In this document: piece by piece, positions 8,453-18,455 of the stretch
How the letters are laid out: every line of letters starts with the position of its first letter
Numbering within the stretch: the stretch's first letter is position 1
Source: Shewanella morhuae
Lineage (GTDB): Bacteria; Pseudomonadota; Gammaproteobacteria; Enterobacterales; Shewanellaceae
Length of the DNA: 64,000 nucleotides
NCBI RefSeq assembly: GCF_900156405.1
Contig: NZ_FTNN01000002.1
Span: 164,547-228,546 of the forward strand
Direction of reading: 5' to 3'
Notes under the pieces: model-generated
The model's input: only the letters and a program-made list of their open reading frames with translations
The model's database searches: none
What the model was told of the DNA's origin: nothing
Position numbers and translations under genes: made by a program

Positions 8453-10321
8453 ATGAGTTTGGACATTTCTCAGTTTCCCGTGTTGGCACAGGCCAACACC
8501 CCTAATGAACTCCGCCAACTTCCTCAGGCACTTTTACCACAAGTGGCCGATGAATTACGCGAGTTCCTGCTTAAGTCTGTTGGCATGTCCAGCGGTCATT
8601 TTGCCTCTGGCCTAGGCACGGTAGAGCTCACCGTTGCATTGCACTATGTCTACAATACTCCTTTTGACCGTTTGATTTGGGATGTTGGCCATCAAGCCTA
8701 CCCGCATAAAATCCTTACAGGTCGTCGCGATAGAATGCAGACTATTCGGCAAAAAGAGGGTTTGCACCCTTTTCCTTGGCGTGAAGAAAGTGAATATGAC
8801 ACTTTTAGTGTCGGTCATTCGGGTACATCAATCAGCGCAGCACTGGCGATGGCAATTATCGCTGAAAAAGAGCAAGCGGGTCGTAAAGTTGTTGCCGTAA
8901 TCGGCGATGGTGCGATGACAGGCGGTATGGTGTTTGAAGCCATGAACCACGCAGGCGACTTGCACAATGACATGCTTGTTGTGTTAAATGACAACGAAAT
9001 GTCGATTTCTGAAAATGTCGGTGCGCTTAATAACCATTTAGCACAACTGATGTCAGGCCGTTTTTATACTACGCTGCGCGAAGGCGGCAAGAAAGTGTTG
9101 AAAGGCATGCCCGTCATCAAAGAAATGGCTAAGCGTACTGAAGAACACCTTAAAGGTATGGTGGTTCCTGGCACTTTATTTGAAGAGTTAGGTTTCAACT
9201 ATATTGGCCCAATCGATGGCCACGATGTTGATGCTCTGGTCGAGACCATGCGTAATATGCGCAATCTTAAAGGTCCACAGGTGCTGCACATCATGACTAA
9301 GAAAGGTCGTGGTTATGAGCCTGCTGAAAAAGATCCTATCGGTTGGCATGCGGTGCCTAAGTTTGACCCATCGCTGTTTAAAAAACCGGCCACAAAACCC
9401 GGTTTACCGACCTTTTCGCAAGTGTTTGGTAAATGGTTATGCGACATTGCCGAACAAGATGAAAAAGTATTAGCGATTACCCCTGCCATGCGCGAAGGTT
9501 CGGGCATGGTGGAGTTTTCCCAACGCTTCCCGAAACAATATTTTGATGCCGCGATAGCCGAACAACACGCCGTAACCCTAGCGGCGGGTTTTGCCTGCGA
9601 AGGTTACAAACCGGTAGTGGCAATTTACTCCACATTTTTGCAACGCGCCTACGATCAGCTGATTCACGATGTAGCACTACAACAATTACCGGTATTATTT
9701 GCCATTGATCGCGGCGGTATTGTCGGTGCGGATGGGCCAACCCATCAAGGCGCATTTGATTTAAGCTTTATGCGCTGCATTCCAAACATGGTCATTATGG
9801 CGCCATCGGACGAAAACGAATGTCGTCAAATGCTCTACACAGGTTATTGCTATAACGCTGGCCCAAGTGCAGTACGCTACCCTAGAGGCAGTGCAACAGG
9901 TGAAACTCAGGTCGAGACCATGACAGCCTTACCGATAGGTAAAGGCGTTGTTAAGCGTACTGGTGAACGCGTTGCCATTCTCAACTTTGGTACGACTTTA
10001 GCTTCCACATTGACGGCAGCTGAAAGCTTAAATGCAACAGTAGTCGACATGCGCTTTGTAAAACCGCTGGATATTGAACTGGTCAAAGAAATGGCTAAAA
10101 GCCATGACGTACTGGTTACAGTGGAAGAAAATGCGATTATGGGCGGCGCAGGGTCTGGCGTCCTTGAACTGCTACAAAAGTTAAAGATGCCTAAGCCTGT
10201 ATTGCAAATCGGTTTACCAGATGAGTTTATTAAGCACGGCGCACCAGAAGAAGTCACCCACGACTTACAACTGGATGCTGAAGGCATACTGGCGCAAATT
10301 AATACCTATTTAGCACAATAA
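8453..10321 (+). CDS. dxs: 1-deoxy-D-xylulose-5-phosphate synthase Dxs
   Basis: A 622-residue thiamine diphosphate enzyme joining pyruvate and glyceraldehyde 3-phosphate, the first step of the MEP isoprenoid pathway. The N-terminal ThDP/Mg motif is GDGAMTGGM ending in NDNEMSIS. The central pyrimidine-binding domain has AIAEQHAV, followed by [16 protein letters not shown] transketolase C-terminal domain closes the protein. It lies 21 bases after ispA in the same operon and is followed by a strong terminator. It is full length with no oddities. Confidence 0.97.
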   Translation: MSLDISQFPVLAQANTPNELRQLPQALLPQVADELREFLLKSVGMSSGHFASGLGTVELTVALHYVYNTPFDRLIWDVGHQAYPHKILTGRRDRMQTIRQKEGLHPFPWREESEYDTFSVGHSGTSISAALAMAIIAEKEQAGRKVVAVIGDGAMTGGMVFEAMNHAGDLHNDMLVVLNDNEMSISENVGALNNHLAQLMSGRFYTTLREGGKKVLKGMPVIKEMAKRTEEHLKGMVVPGTLFEELGFNYIGPIDGHDVDALVETMRNMRNLKGPQVLHIMTKKGRGYEPAEKDPIGWHAVPKFDPSLFKKPATKPGLPTFSQVFGKWLCDIAEQDEKVLAITPAMREGSGMVEFSQRFPKQYFDAAIAEQHAVTLAAGFACEGYKPVVAIYSTFLQRAYDQLIHDVALQQLPVLFAIDRGGIVGADGPTHQGAFDLSFMRCIPNMVIMAPSDENECRQMLYTGYCYNAGPSAVRYPRGSATGETQVETMTALPIGKGVVKRTGERVAILNFGTTLASTLTAAESLNATVVDMRFVKPLDIELVKEMAKSHDVLVTVEENAIMGGAGSGVLELLQKLKMPKPVLQIGLPDEFIKHGAPEEVTHDLQLDAEGILAQINTYLAQ

Positions 10322-10386
10322 GCTATTGAGCTTTAGAGGCGCTATTTTGTAAGACGTTAGCGACTCTCATAAAAAATTTCGCCCAT

Positions 10387-10416
10387 AAAAAAGGACTGCT
10401 ATTGCAGTCCTTTTTT
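10387..10416. terminator. Bidirectional terminator between dxs and grpE
   Basis: A perfect 13-bp stem, AAAAAAGGACTGC with GCAGTCCTTTTTT, around a TATT loop. A-tract and T-tract flanks serve the convergent dxs and grpE genes. Confidence 0.93.
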
Positions 10417-10453
10417 GTCGCTGTCTTTATAACAGCTGCCTAGCCAATAAAGC

Positions 10454-11074
10454 TTAAGCTTCGATATCTATCGTTGCGCTTTCTTGGTTAGGGCTGCCTT
10501 GTGACACCATAACCATCGCAGGGCGTAGTAAGCGGCTATTCAGCTCATAACCCTTTTGCATCACCAACATCACAGTGTTAGCAGGGAATTCACTGCTTGG
10601 TTGCATGCCAATCGCTTGATGTAGATCTGGGTTAAATGACTGACCTTGTGGATCAATTTGTTTAACACCAAATTTAGCCACCGCGGTAAGCAAGCTTTTT
10701 TGAGTTAACTCAACGCCTTGATAAATCGCTTTCGTCGCGTCATCTTCTGGGTTTGTCCCCATTAAAGCGCGTTCCATATTATCAAGAACTGGCAAAAGTT
10801 CACTTGCAAATTTGTCTAAGGCAAATTTATTCGCTTTTTCCACATCCATTGCAGCGCGACGACGAATATTATCCACTTCGGCGGCGGCGCGGATCACTGA
10901 ATCCTTTTGTTCTTCAACTTTCGCCAAAGCGTCAGCGAGTAACTGTTCCAGCTCTTCAATACGGAAATTGGCCTGGGTAAGCTCATCGATAAGACTTGCT
11001 TCTGTGGTAGACACTTCAGACTCTACACCCTCTTGGATCAGATCTTGTTCTACTTTAATCGATTCGTTGCTCAT
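10454..11074 (-). CDS. grpE: Nucleotide exchange factor GrpE
   Basis: A 206-residue DnaK co-chaperone that releases ADP from DnaK. It has an acidic N-terminus, a long coiled coil (about residues 30-95), then the C-terminal beta domain with the ending [13 protein letters not shown]. The start is the ATG at 11074, with GGAG eight bases upstream. A frame extending 36 codons further has no ribosome binding site and would run past the nadK start. It is divergent from nadK across 100 bases, where a heat-shock promoter is expected. dnaK is not in this window. Confidence 0.95.
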   Translation of the reverse strand: MSNESIKVEQDLIQEGVESEVSTTEASLIDELTQANFRIEELEQLLADALAKVEEQKDSVIRAAAEVDNIRRRAAMDVEKANKFALDKFASELLPVLDNMERALMGTNPEDDATKAIYQGVELTQKSLLTAVAKFGVKQIDPQGQSFNPDLHQAIGMQPSSEFPANTVMLVMQKGYELNSRLLRPAMVMVSQGSPNQESATIDIEA

Positions 11075-11174
11075 TTTCACTCCAGCTAAAAATGCTTTGT
11101 TTCTGAAATACTCTGGGCATATTATGGGGATCAATTTTGACGTTTCAAGGCCTAAGGGCAGATCTAGCATAAAT

Positions 11175-12053
11175 ATGACCACAAAGTTTCACACTATTGG
11201 CCTAATCGGCAAGCCCCATCATCAAGGGACTAACCAAACCTTAAAGCGTCTACATCATTGGCTGACAATGCAAGGCTTTGAAGTATTAGTAGAAGAGCGT
11301 GTTGCTGCCGAATTAGGGCCTTGTATCGAGGCTGTTGATTTGCTCGAAATTGGCACGCGCTGCGACTTAGCTATCGTCGTGGGTGGTGACGGCAATATGC
11401 TCGGTGCAGCAAGGGTATTAGCCCGCTTTGATTTAGGTGTTATTGGCGTCAACCGCGGTAATTTAGGCTTCTTAACCGACTTACCACCCGATACCTTCGA
11501 GGAAGCTCTCGCCAAAGTGCTCGACGGTGAGTTCGATACCGAGCACAGGTTCTTACTCGAAGCGAAGGTGTATCGCCACGGGGAGCTTAAAGCAAGTAAT
11601 ACCGCTGTGAATGAGGCGGTACTGCATCCGGGTAAAATAGCCCACATGATTGAATTTGAAGTCTATATTGACGACCAATTCATGTACAGCCAACGTGCTG
11701 ATGGCATGATAGTGTCTACGCCAACAGGCTCAACAGCCTATGCACTTTCTGCAGGTGGCGCGATTCTTACACCTAATCTGCAGGCAATGATCTTAGTTCC
11801 TATGTTTCCACACACCTTATCTTGTCGTCCGATTGTGGTTGATGCTTGTAGCACCATTAAAATGGTGGTTTCCCCTGAGAATGGTGAAAACCTAGAGGTC
11901 AGCTGTGATGGTCACGTCCATTTAGCCGTATTACCCGGCGATGAAATCATAGTGCGCCGTAGCTCCGAGCGTTTACGACTTATTCATCCTAAAGGGCATA
12001 ATTATTTTCATGTGTTGCGCACTAAATTAGGTTGGGGCAGCAAGTTATTTTAA
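11175..12053 (+). CDS. nadK: NAD kinase NadK
   Basis: A 292-residue enzyme phosphorylating NAD to NADP. It has the diagnostic GGDGN (in [14 protein letters not shown]), [10 protein letters not shown], and [14 protein letters not shown] motifs. The start is the ATG at 11175, giving [14 protein letters not shown] as in known Shewanella NadK. The frame is open well upstream, but that part is antisense to grpE. A terminator follows. In many gammaproteobacteria nadK neighbours grpE in the same divergent arrangement. Confidence 0.96.
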   Translation: MTTKFHTIGLIGKPHHQGTNQTLKRLHHWLTMQGFEVLVEERVAAELGPCIEAVDLLEIGTRCDLAIVVGGDGNMLGAARVLARFDLGVIGVNRGNLGFLTDLPPDTFEEALAKVLDGEFDTEHRFLLEAKVYRHGELKASNTAVNEAVLHPGKIAHMIEFEVYIDDQFMYSQRADGMIVSTPTGSTAYALSAGGAILTPNLQAMILVPMFPHTLSCRPIVVDACSTIKMVVSPENGENLEVSCDGHVHLAVLPGDEIIVRRSSERLRLIHPKGHNYFHVLRTKLGWGSKLF

Positions 12054-12083
12054 ATCAGTACTATTTTTATCAATACCCTGGCT

Positions 12084-12111
12084 AAAAGAGACTATTAAGT
12101 CTCTTTTTTAT
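12084..12111 (+). terminator. nadK terminator
   Basis: A 10-bp stem, AAAAGAGACT with AGTCTCTTTT, with an ATTA loop and T-rich tail, 30 bases after the nadK stop. Confidence 0.88.
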
Positions 12112-12306
12112 TAACATAAATATTAATTTATCTGCGCATTAAATCATTATTTTTATATTGTTCGCTGCTTAATGTTCTAACGCTATATTTCAGTTGGCGC
12201 TAGATAACTTATCTATAGAGTTTGACAACTCAGTAAAATATCTAAATACAACGTAATTAACCGTGATTAAATTTCAGTTAATTTAAAATTAATACAAAAT
12301 AAGTTA

Positions 12307-12322
12307 AGTGATATTTGTCACA
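12307..12322. promoter_or_regulatory. CRP-like site
   Basis: AGTGATATTTGTCACA matches the CRP consensus TGTGA-N6-TCACA at nine of ten positions. A degenerate copy, AGCGATATTCGTCACA, lies 38 bases downstream at 12345-12360. Confidence 0.5.
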
Positions 12323-12444
12323 ATATAAAATCACGCTTGAAAAAAGCGATATTCGTCACAACGAACAACTACCCAATAAACCAATCAAAAACAAACATGT
12401 AATACAAAACCACTAGAGGTTCATCTTTTTAAAGCTCAAAATAA

Positions 12445-12460
12445 TGTGACATAAATCACT
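12445..12460. promoter_or_regulatory. CRP-like site
   Basis: TGTGACATAAATCACT matches TGTGA-N6-TCACA at nine of ten positions. It lies about 425 bases before lldP. Confidence 0.6.
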
Positions 12461-12539
12461 TGCCGTATGTGTTTTTTAGATACTGAAAATCACTCATTAA
12501 TGAAATAAAAAGATCAGTTTATTGCATTATCCACGGCTT

Positions 12540-12559
12540 AATTGGGTAACAACCCAATT
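12540..12559. promoter_or_regulatory. Perfect dyad, candidate lactate-operon operator
   Basis: AATTGGGT and ACCCAATT are perfect 8-bp arms around a four-base spacer. The AATTGG...CCAATT ends resemble GntR-family lactate/pyruvate operators (LldR, PdhR), but the spacing is wider than in the E. coli sites. Confidence 0.45.
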
Positions 12560-12625
12560 GTAATAACTAAAATCGCAGTTATTTAAATTTTTTATAAAAA
12601 ATTTAAACACACAGCCATCAACTCA

Positions 12626-12641
12626 AGTGATCAAGCTCACA
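12626..12641. promoter_or_regulatory. CRP-like site
   Basis: AGTGATCAAGCTCACA matches TGTGA-N6-TCACA at nine of ten positions. It is about 245 bases before lldP. Confidence 0.55.
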
Positions 12642-12884
12642 CATAGAAATATCTTTTAAGTGACACATCCCTCGGCACGGTAGATTGGCATTTCATATAG
12701 CAGCGAAAATGATCTAGATCATATTAGTAAAACTCACAATAACGTCTAGTACACAACACAGAATGTCGAGGCCATTAACACTTTTAATATTAATTGCTGT
12801 TTTATCGGTCTGAGAAGTCGACATTAAAACTGATGAAAATTCTAATATTAATAATAAGACAGACCACTTGATGAAGAGGCTAGC

Positions 12885-14528
12885 ATGACAATACTTCAAC
12901 TCCTCGCCAGCTTGACGCCGGTAATCAGCGTAATGCTATTTTTAGTGTTACTCAGAATGCCCGCATCAAAGGCGATGCCCATTTCCATGATAGTCACTGC
13001 ACTCGCCGCCGTGTTTATCTGGCAAATGGATACCACATTACTGGCGGCATCGGTTCTTGAAGGGCTGCTATCTGCTATTACTCCACTCACCATTATTTTT
13101 GGCGCAGTGTTCTTACTTAACACCCTGAAATATTCAGGGGCAATGGATACTATCCGCGCAGGCTTTACTAACATCAGTGCCGATGCTCGCGTGCAAGTCA
13201 TCATCATTTGTTGGTTATTTGGTGCCTTTATTGAAGGCAGTGCCGGCTTTGGTACCCCAGCCGCCATTGGTGCGCCGCTGTTAGTATTATTAGGTGTTCC
13301 CCCTATTGCCGCAGCTGTGGTCGCGCTAATTGCCGACTCGGCCAGTGTGTCCTTTGGCGCGATTGGTTTACCCGTACTCTTTGGTATGGAGCAAGGTTTA
13401 ATGCAAGGCGGCGTAAGTATGGCCTCCGCGCAAATTGCTGAGCATGGCGGCACCTATGCTGACTTTGCGCAGTTTATTGCTATGCACATGATCACTATCG
13501 ACTTAATCACAGGCTCGTTAATCCCATTGGTGATGGTCGCTATGTTAACTGGCTTTTTTGGTCGAAATAAATCCTTTAAAGAAGGCTTAGCAATTTGGAA
13601 GTTTGCGATTTTTGCAGGCCTTGCCTTTACCGTCCCCGCTTGGATTATCAACTATATTGCTGGTCCAGAATTTCCCTCTGTTATCGGTTCTTTAGTCGGT
13701 ATGGCAATGGTGATCCCTGTAGCGCGTAAAGGTTATTTACTGCCTAAAACCCCTTGGAATGATTTTGCCGAGAATGACAGTCAAGAAAACGGAAAAGTCG
13801 CAACAACGGCTAAGTTTTCACAAATAGCCGCTTGGACGCCTTATATCATTATGGCGGCGCTGCTGGTGTTATCACGCACAGTTGCACCGTTAAAAACATG
13901 GTTATCGGGCTTTAACATCAGTTGGACAGGTCTAATGGGCACTGAGCTTAAGGCCAGCTTTGCCACTTTATACGCACCCGGTATTTTCTTCATTGTGGTG
14001 TGTATCTTAGGTTTCTTCCTGTTCAGAATGAAAAGCCCTGCGATAAAACAAACGATTGGTGTGTCATGTAAATCCATGTTACCCACCATTATTTCACTCG
14101 GCGCGTCAGTGCCTATGGTGAAAATCTTCTTAAACTCTGGTGTCAATGGAGCTGGCTTAGCCTCAATGCCAGTTGCATTAGCCGACATGCTGGCGCACTC
14201 AATGGGTTCTGTGTGGGCTTGGATGTCGCCTATTGTTGGTATTTTCGGCGCCTTTCTATCGGGCTCTGCGACCTTCTCAAATATGATGTTCTCAGGCCTA
14301 CAGTACAGTGTGGCCGACAATATCGGTATGAATCACGCGTTAGTGTTAGCCCTACAGGGCATAGGTGCCAACGCAGGTAACATGATGTGTGTGATGAACG
14401 TAGTTGCGGCCGCAACGGTCGTAGGTATGGCAGGACGAGAGTCTGAAATTATTCGTAAGACAATGCCCGTTGCTATTGGTTATGCATTATTGGCAGGTAC
14501 GATAGCCACACTCTGGGGTGGCTTCTAA
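12885..14528 (+). CDS. lldP: L-lactate permease LldP
   Basis: A 547-residue membrane protein of the lactate permease family with about 13 hydrophobic segments. It carries the typical [21 protein letters not shown] motif and a C-terminal half repeating the fold ([17 protein letters not shown]). The family takes up L- and D-lactate with protons. The ATG follows AGAGG. It heads the lactate cluster, with dld 64 bases downstream in the same orientation, and is preceded by an unusually long regulatory region. Length is normal. Confidence 0.95.
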   Translation: MTILQLLASLTPVISVMLFLVLLRMPASKAMPISMIVTALAAVFIWQMDTTLLAASVLEGLLSAITPLTIIFGAVFLLNTLKYSGAMDTIRAGFTNISADARVQVIIICWLFGAFIEGSAGFGTPAAIGAPLLVLLGVPPIAAAVVALIADSASVSFGAIGLPVLFGMEQGLMQGGVSMASAQIAEHGGTYADFAQFIAMHMITIDLITGSLIPLVMVAMLTGFFGRNKSFKEGLAIWKFAIFAGLAFTVPAWIINYIAGPEFPSVIGSLVGMAMVIPVARKGYLLPKTPWNDFAENDSQENGKVATTAKFSQIAAWTPYIIMAALLVLSRTVAPLKTWLSGFNISWTGLMGTELKASFATLYAPGIFFIVVCILGFFLFRMKSPAIKQTIGVSCKSMLPTIISLGASVPMVKIFLNSGVNGAGLASMPVALADMLAHSMGSVWAWMSPIVGIFGAFLSGSATFSNMMFSGLQYSVADNIGMNHALVLALQGIGANAGNMMCVMNVVAAATVVGMAGRESEIIRKTMPVAIGYALLAGTIATLWGGF

Positions 14529-14540
14529 GCCCACTGAAAT

Positions 14541-14564
14541 CCAAGGCCGCTGTAGCGGCTTTGG
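14541..14564 (+). terminator. Intercistronic hairpin between lldP and dld
   Basis: CCAAGGCCGC and GCGGCTTTGG form a 10-bp stem with one G-U pair and a TGTA loop. No T-tract follows, so it is more likely an mRNA stability or partial-termination element than a full terminator. Confidence 0.45.
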
Positions 14565-14592
14565 TCATTTATTGCGTTAAGAGAGTAGCCTT

Positions 14593-17397
14593 ATGTCCAT
14601 TAATTATAATGCTGTATATCAAGACCTGATTAAACAGCTCGGTGAGCCTGCCGTATCCAATGATCCTGTGCGCCGTTTTGCTTGGTCTACCGACGCGAGT
14701 TATTTTCGCATTGTGCCTGAAATCGTGGTGCATGCAGATAACCTTACACAGGTAAAACACACTCTTGCCGTTGCCCGCGCCTATAAAGTCCCCGTTACCT
14801 TTCGCGCAGCGGGCACCAGTTTATCGGGCCAAGCCATTGGTGAAGGCATTTTGCTGATGTTAGGCCACGACGGCTTCAGAACCATTGAAGTAAGTCCCGA
14901 CAGTCAAAAAATTACCCTCGGCGCGGCGGTGATTGGCGCAGATGCCAACACGGTATTGCGGCCACTGGACAAAAAAATTGGCCCTGACCTTGCCACATTA
15001 GCCTTGGCAATGGTGGGCGGTATCGTGTCAAACAATGCCTCAGGTATGTGCTGCGGCACGGCGCAAAACAGCTATCAAACTATCGCCTCGGCTAAATTAC
15101 TGTTTGCCGATGGTACTGAATTAAATACTGGTTGCGACAAATCCAAAGCGGCATTTGCTAAATCCCACGGCGAATTATTAGATTCATTGACTGCATTAGC
15201 CAAACTCACTCGCAGCAATGACGTCCTTACGCAGCGTATCCGTAAAAAATACTCCATCAAAAACACCACAGGTTATAGCATCAACTCTTTGGTTGATTTC
15301 GAAGAACCATTTGAGCTCATCAACCACTTGATTGTGGGCGCCGAAGGCACCTTAGCCTTTGTTGAAGAAGTCACTTACCACACAGTCGATGAAGCCAAGT
15401 TTAAAGCCTCTGCCATGGCAGTATTCTTTAATATGGTCGATGCCGCCAGCGCAATTCCACCAATTATTGGTCACAGTGTTGCCGCCGCCGAATTACTTGA
15501 CTGGGCATCGATTCAAGCCGTTACCGGTAAAAAAGGCATGCCAGATTGGCTCAGCACATTGCCAGAAGGCGCAGCCATTTTGCTGATTGAATCCCGCGCC
15601 AATGATGCACAAACATTAGAAAGTTATACCCAAGATGTGATTGCTAAACTCGCACATCTTAAAACTGAACGCCCCATTACCTTCAGTAGCGATGCCAGTG
15701 TTTACAGCAAATACTGGGCAATGCGCTCAGGTTTGTTCCCTATTATTGGCGGCGAGCGCCCTAAGGGCAGCTCAGTTATTATTGAAGACGTCGCCTTTAA
15801 TGTTGAGCATTTAGCCGAAGCAGCGGCAGATTTAACCCAACTGTTCTACAAACACGGCTATCCTGAAGGCGTCATTTACGGCCATGCCTTAGCGGGTAAC
15901 TTCCACTTTATTATTACCCCAACTTTTGCCTCACAAACCGATATCGACCGTTTCCAAAGATTTATGCAAGATGTGGCTGAAATGGTGATCCATAAATACG
16001 ACGGTTCGATGAAAGCCGAGCACGGTACCGGCCGCGCGGTAGCGCCTTTTGTTGAAATGGAATGGGGCGCCGATGCCTACACTTTGATGAAACGCATCAA
16101 GCATATTTTTGACCCACAAGGCCTGCTCAACCCCGGCGTTATCTTGAACGATGACAGCACAGTGCATGTAAAAAACATTAAGCCCTGCCCTGTGGTCGAT
16201 GATTTTATCGATAAGTGTATTGAATGTGGATTTTGTGAAAAAACCTGTCCGACATCGGCACTTAACTTCTCACCGCGCCAACGTATTGCCACTTTACGTG
16301 AAATCGAGCGCTTAGAGCTGTCAGGCGATAAAACCGCAGCAGCCGAAATGCGCGCCGCCGCTAAATACGATGTGGTCGATACCTGCGCTGCCTGTCAGCT
16401 ATGTACTATTGCCTGTCCCGTTGATAACAGCATGGGGCAACTGGTACGTAAGCTGCGCACGCCGTACATCAGTACTACTGAACAAAAAGTATTAGATTTC
16501 CAAGCCAAACACTTTGGCGCGGTGAACCAAGTTATCAGTTCAGGTTTTGACATGCTCGGCGTGATCCACAAAATCACTGGCGATGGCATCACCCAGGCCT
16601 TAATGAAAACCGGCCGCCTGATTTCAAAAGAAGTGCCGTATTGGAACCCCGATTTCCCGAAAGGCGGCAAACTGCCAACACCATCACCGGCAAAAGTGGG
16701 CCAAGAAACGGTAGTCTACTTCCCTGCCTGTGGCGGACGAACCTTTGGCCCAACGCCAAAAGACCCTGATAACCGCACTTTGCCAGAAGTGGTCGTCACG
16801 CTACTGGAACGCGCAGGCTATAACGTGATTACGCCAGAGAAAACCCGCGATTTATGCTGCGGCCAGATGTGGGAATCTAAGGGCGACTTTAAAAACGCCG
16901 ATGCCAAACGCCAAGAGCTTATCGATGCAGTAAGCAAAATGACCCATGGCGGCAAGCTGCCCGTAGTAGTCGATGCGCTGTCTTGTACCTACCGGACCTT
17001 GTCAGGTGATCCCAAAGTGCAAATTATCGACTTAGTTGAATTTATGCACGACAACTTACTGACTAAGCTCAACATTAGCAAAAAAGTTAATGTGGCTCTG
17101 CACTTAGGTTGTAGCGCACGCAAGATGAAACTTGAGCCTAAGATGCAAGCAATCGCCGATGCTTGCTCAGCGCAAGTGCTAAAACCTGCGGGAATTGATT
17201 GCTGTGGTTACGCGGGTGAAAAAGGTTTGTATAAGCCTGAAATTAACGCCAGCGCACTGCGTAATATCAAAAAACTGATCCCAGTGGAGATTAAAGAAGG
17301 CTATTACGCTAACCGTATGTGTGAGGTTGGCCTCACTCAGCACAGCGGCATTTCCTATCGTCACTTGGCTTATCTACTCGAAGAGTGCAGCCGCTAA
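14593..17397 (+). CDS. dld: FAD/Fe-S D-lactate dehydrogenase (Dld-II type)
   Basis: A 934-residue respiratory D-lactate dehydrogenase of the type shown in Shewanella oneidensis (Dld-II). The domains in order are: FAD-binding type 4 (about 35-250, with FRAAGTSLSGQA), FAD-oxidase C-terminal (about 280-530), a ferredoxin-type segment with CIECGFCEKTCP and CAACQLCTIACP binding two 4Fe-4S clusters (about 540-620), and two CCG-type domains (CCGQMWES and CCGYAGEKG). It oxidises D-lactate to pyruvate and passes electrons to quinones at the inner membrane. It lies between lldP and lldEFG, giving a complete lactate module. Confidence 0.92.
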   Translation: MSINYNAVYQDLIKQLGEPAVSNDPVRRFAWSTDASYFRIVPEIVVHADNLTQVKHTLAVARAYKVPVTFRAAGTSLSGQAIGEGILLMLGHDGFRTIEVSPDSQKITLGAAVIGADANTVLRPLDKKIGPDLATLALAMVGGIVSNNASGMCCGTAQNSYQTIASAKLLFADGTELNTGCDKSKAAFAKSHGELLDSLTALAKLTRSNDVLTQRIRKKYSIKNTTGYSINSLVDFEEPFELINHLIVGAEGTLAFVEEVTYHTVDEAKFKASAMAVFFNMVDAASAIPPIIGHSVAAAELLDWASIQAVTGKKGMPDWLSTLPEGAAILLIESRANDAQTLESYTQDVIAKLAHLKTERPITFSSDASVYSKYWAMRSGLFPIIGGERPKGSSVIIEDVAFNVEHLAEAAADLTQLFYKHGYPEGVIYGHALAGNFHFIITPTFASQTDIDRFQRFMQDVAEMVIHKYDGSMKAEHGTGRAVAPFVEMEWGADAYTLMKRIKHIFDPQGLLNPGVILNDDSTVHVKNIKPCPVVDDFIDKCIECGFCEKTCPTSALNFSPRQRIATLREIERLELSGDKTAAAEMRAAAKYDVVDTCAACQLCTIACPVDNSMGQLVRKLRTPYISTTEQKVLDFQAKHFGAVNQVISSGFDMLGVIHKITGDGITQALMKTGRLISKEVPYWNPDFPKGGKLPTPSPAKVGQETVVYFPACGGRTFGPTPKDPDNRTLPEVVVTLLERAGYNVITPEKTRDLCCGQMWESKGDFKNADAKRQELIDAVSKMTHGGKLPVVVDALSCTYRTLSGDPKVQIIDLVEFMHDNLLTKLNISKKVNVALHLGCSARKMKLEPKMQAIADACSAQVLKPAGIDCCGYAGEKGLYKPEINASALRNIKKLIPVEIKEGYYANRMCEVGLTQHSGISYRHLAYLLEECSR

Positions 17398-17701
17398 TGT
17401 AGGATAACAACTGCCGAAAACGGGGCGATATTTTGCCTCGTTTAGGCATGTCAGCACATTGCTCTCATTCATTGACAACGCAACTATTAGCATAAAATTT
17501 AAACCGAAAAATATTTTTAAACAATGTAATCAATACATTAAACATTAACATTCATGAGGACATCAACAAGAGTATTTACTAAATTAACGCTACTTATTCT
17601 GTAAAGAACCGCCTATATTGGATTAACTACCTTAGCATTTGTGTGGTCTTTAGCTCACGCAACAAGGCAATGTCGTTCACTAATAAGAAAGAGAAAACAC
17701 C
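17398..17701. other. Gap between dld and lldE, possible internal promoter
   Basis: 304 AT-rich bases. A 9-bp hairpin (AAACGGGGC with GCCTCGTTT, 17418-17443) lies 21 bases after dld and may attenuate or terminate. The remainder is long enough for a separate lldEFG promoter, but I see no convincing -35/-10 pair. Confidence 0.4.
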
Positions 17702-18445
17702 ATGAAAATAGCTCTTTTCATCCCGTGTCTAGTCAATCAAATGATGCCTGAGGTTGCCATTGCCACCTTAGAACTGTTAGAAAAACTCGGACACCAAGTG
17801 ATTCTACCTGCGGGTCAAACCTGTTGTGGTCAGCCAATGACTAACTCAGGTTGCTTTGATGCCGCGCGCAGTACCACCCTTAAATTACTTAACGCTTTTA
17901 AGGGCGTGGAATGCGACGCCATTGTTTGCCCTGCCGCCTCTTGTTTAGTGGCCGCCAAAGAAAACTTCCACGAGTTTGATAGCAGCCTAGAAGCACAAAC
18001 TGTGATCAACAAACTCTATGAGCTTACCGAATTTTTACACGATATCGCGCCGATCCCCGCCTTTACCAAGCCCTTCGCGCACAAGGTAAGCTTGCAACTG
18101 AGTTGCCATGGCATACGCATGTTGAACCTCGCCACCCCGAGTGAGCAAATGGGGCCAAGATTCAACAAAGTTGAAGCCGTATTAGCGAATATTGGCGGCA
18201 TAGACATAGTCTATCCCGACCGCCGTGATGAATGCTGTGGCTTTGGTGGCACCTTCGCAGTGGATGAAGGTGCAGTGTCAGCCAAAATGGGGAAAGATAA
18301 AGCTCAAGCCCACGCCGCAACAGGTGCTGAATATGTGGTGGGTTTTGACCCATCATGTTTATTACACCTCGATGGCATGATCCGCAAACAGCAGTTGCCG
18401 ATTGAAACTCGCCACATAGCCCAAGTGCTGAACGCTGCGATCTAG
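17702..18445 (+). CDS. lldE: L-lactate dehydrogenase complex subunit LldE
   Basis: A 247-residue protein with two CCG (cysteine-rich) domains, seen as CCGQPMTNSG near residue 42 and CCGFGGTFAV in the second half. These domains bind an Fe-S centre or accept electrons in LldE/LutA proteins. With LldF and LldG it forms the three-subunit L-lactate dehydrogenase described in Shewanella, Bacillus and Campylobacter. The ATG follows GAGA. The stop is 10 bases before lldF. Confidence 0.93.
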   Translation: MKIALFIPCLVNQMMPEVAIATLELLEKLGHQVILPAGQTCCGQPMTNSGCFDAARSTTLKLLNAFKGVECDAIVCPAASCLVAAKENFHEFDSSLEAQTVINKLYELTEFLHDIAPIPAFTKPFAHKVSLQLSCHGIRMLNLATPSEQMGPRFNKVEAVLANIGGIDIVYPDRRDECCGFGGTFAVDEGAVSAKMGKDKAQAHAATGAEYVVGFDPSCLLHLDGMIRKQQLPIETRHIAQVLNAAI

Positions 18446-18455
18446 GAGACTCACC

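Larger units (their letters stand above)
12054..12884. other. Long regulatory region upstream of the lactate genes
   Basis: About 830 AT-rich bases between nadK and lldP with no coding potential. After the nadK terminator it contains several CRP-like half-site pairs (12307, 12345, 12445, 12626), a perfect AATTGGGT dyad (12540-12559) and an FNR/CRP-like palindrome ATGATCTAGATCAT (12709-12722). The size and density of sites suggest complex control of lactate use. Confidence 0.6.

Noticed and set aside
10812..11174. In-frame 5' extension of nadK.
   Set aside because: It lies antisense to grpE, has no ribosome binding site, and the family starts at the ATG at 11175.
12896..13453. Reverse-strand 185-codon frame inside lldP.
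   Set aside because: It is a shadow of the long lldP gene with low-complexity composition and no family resemblance.
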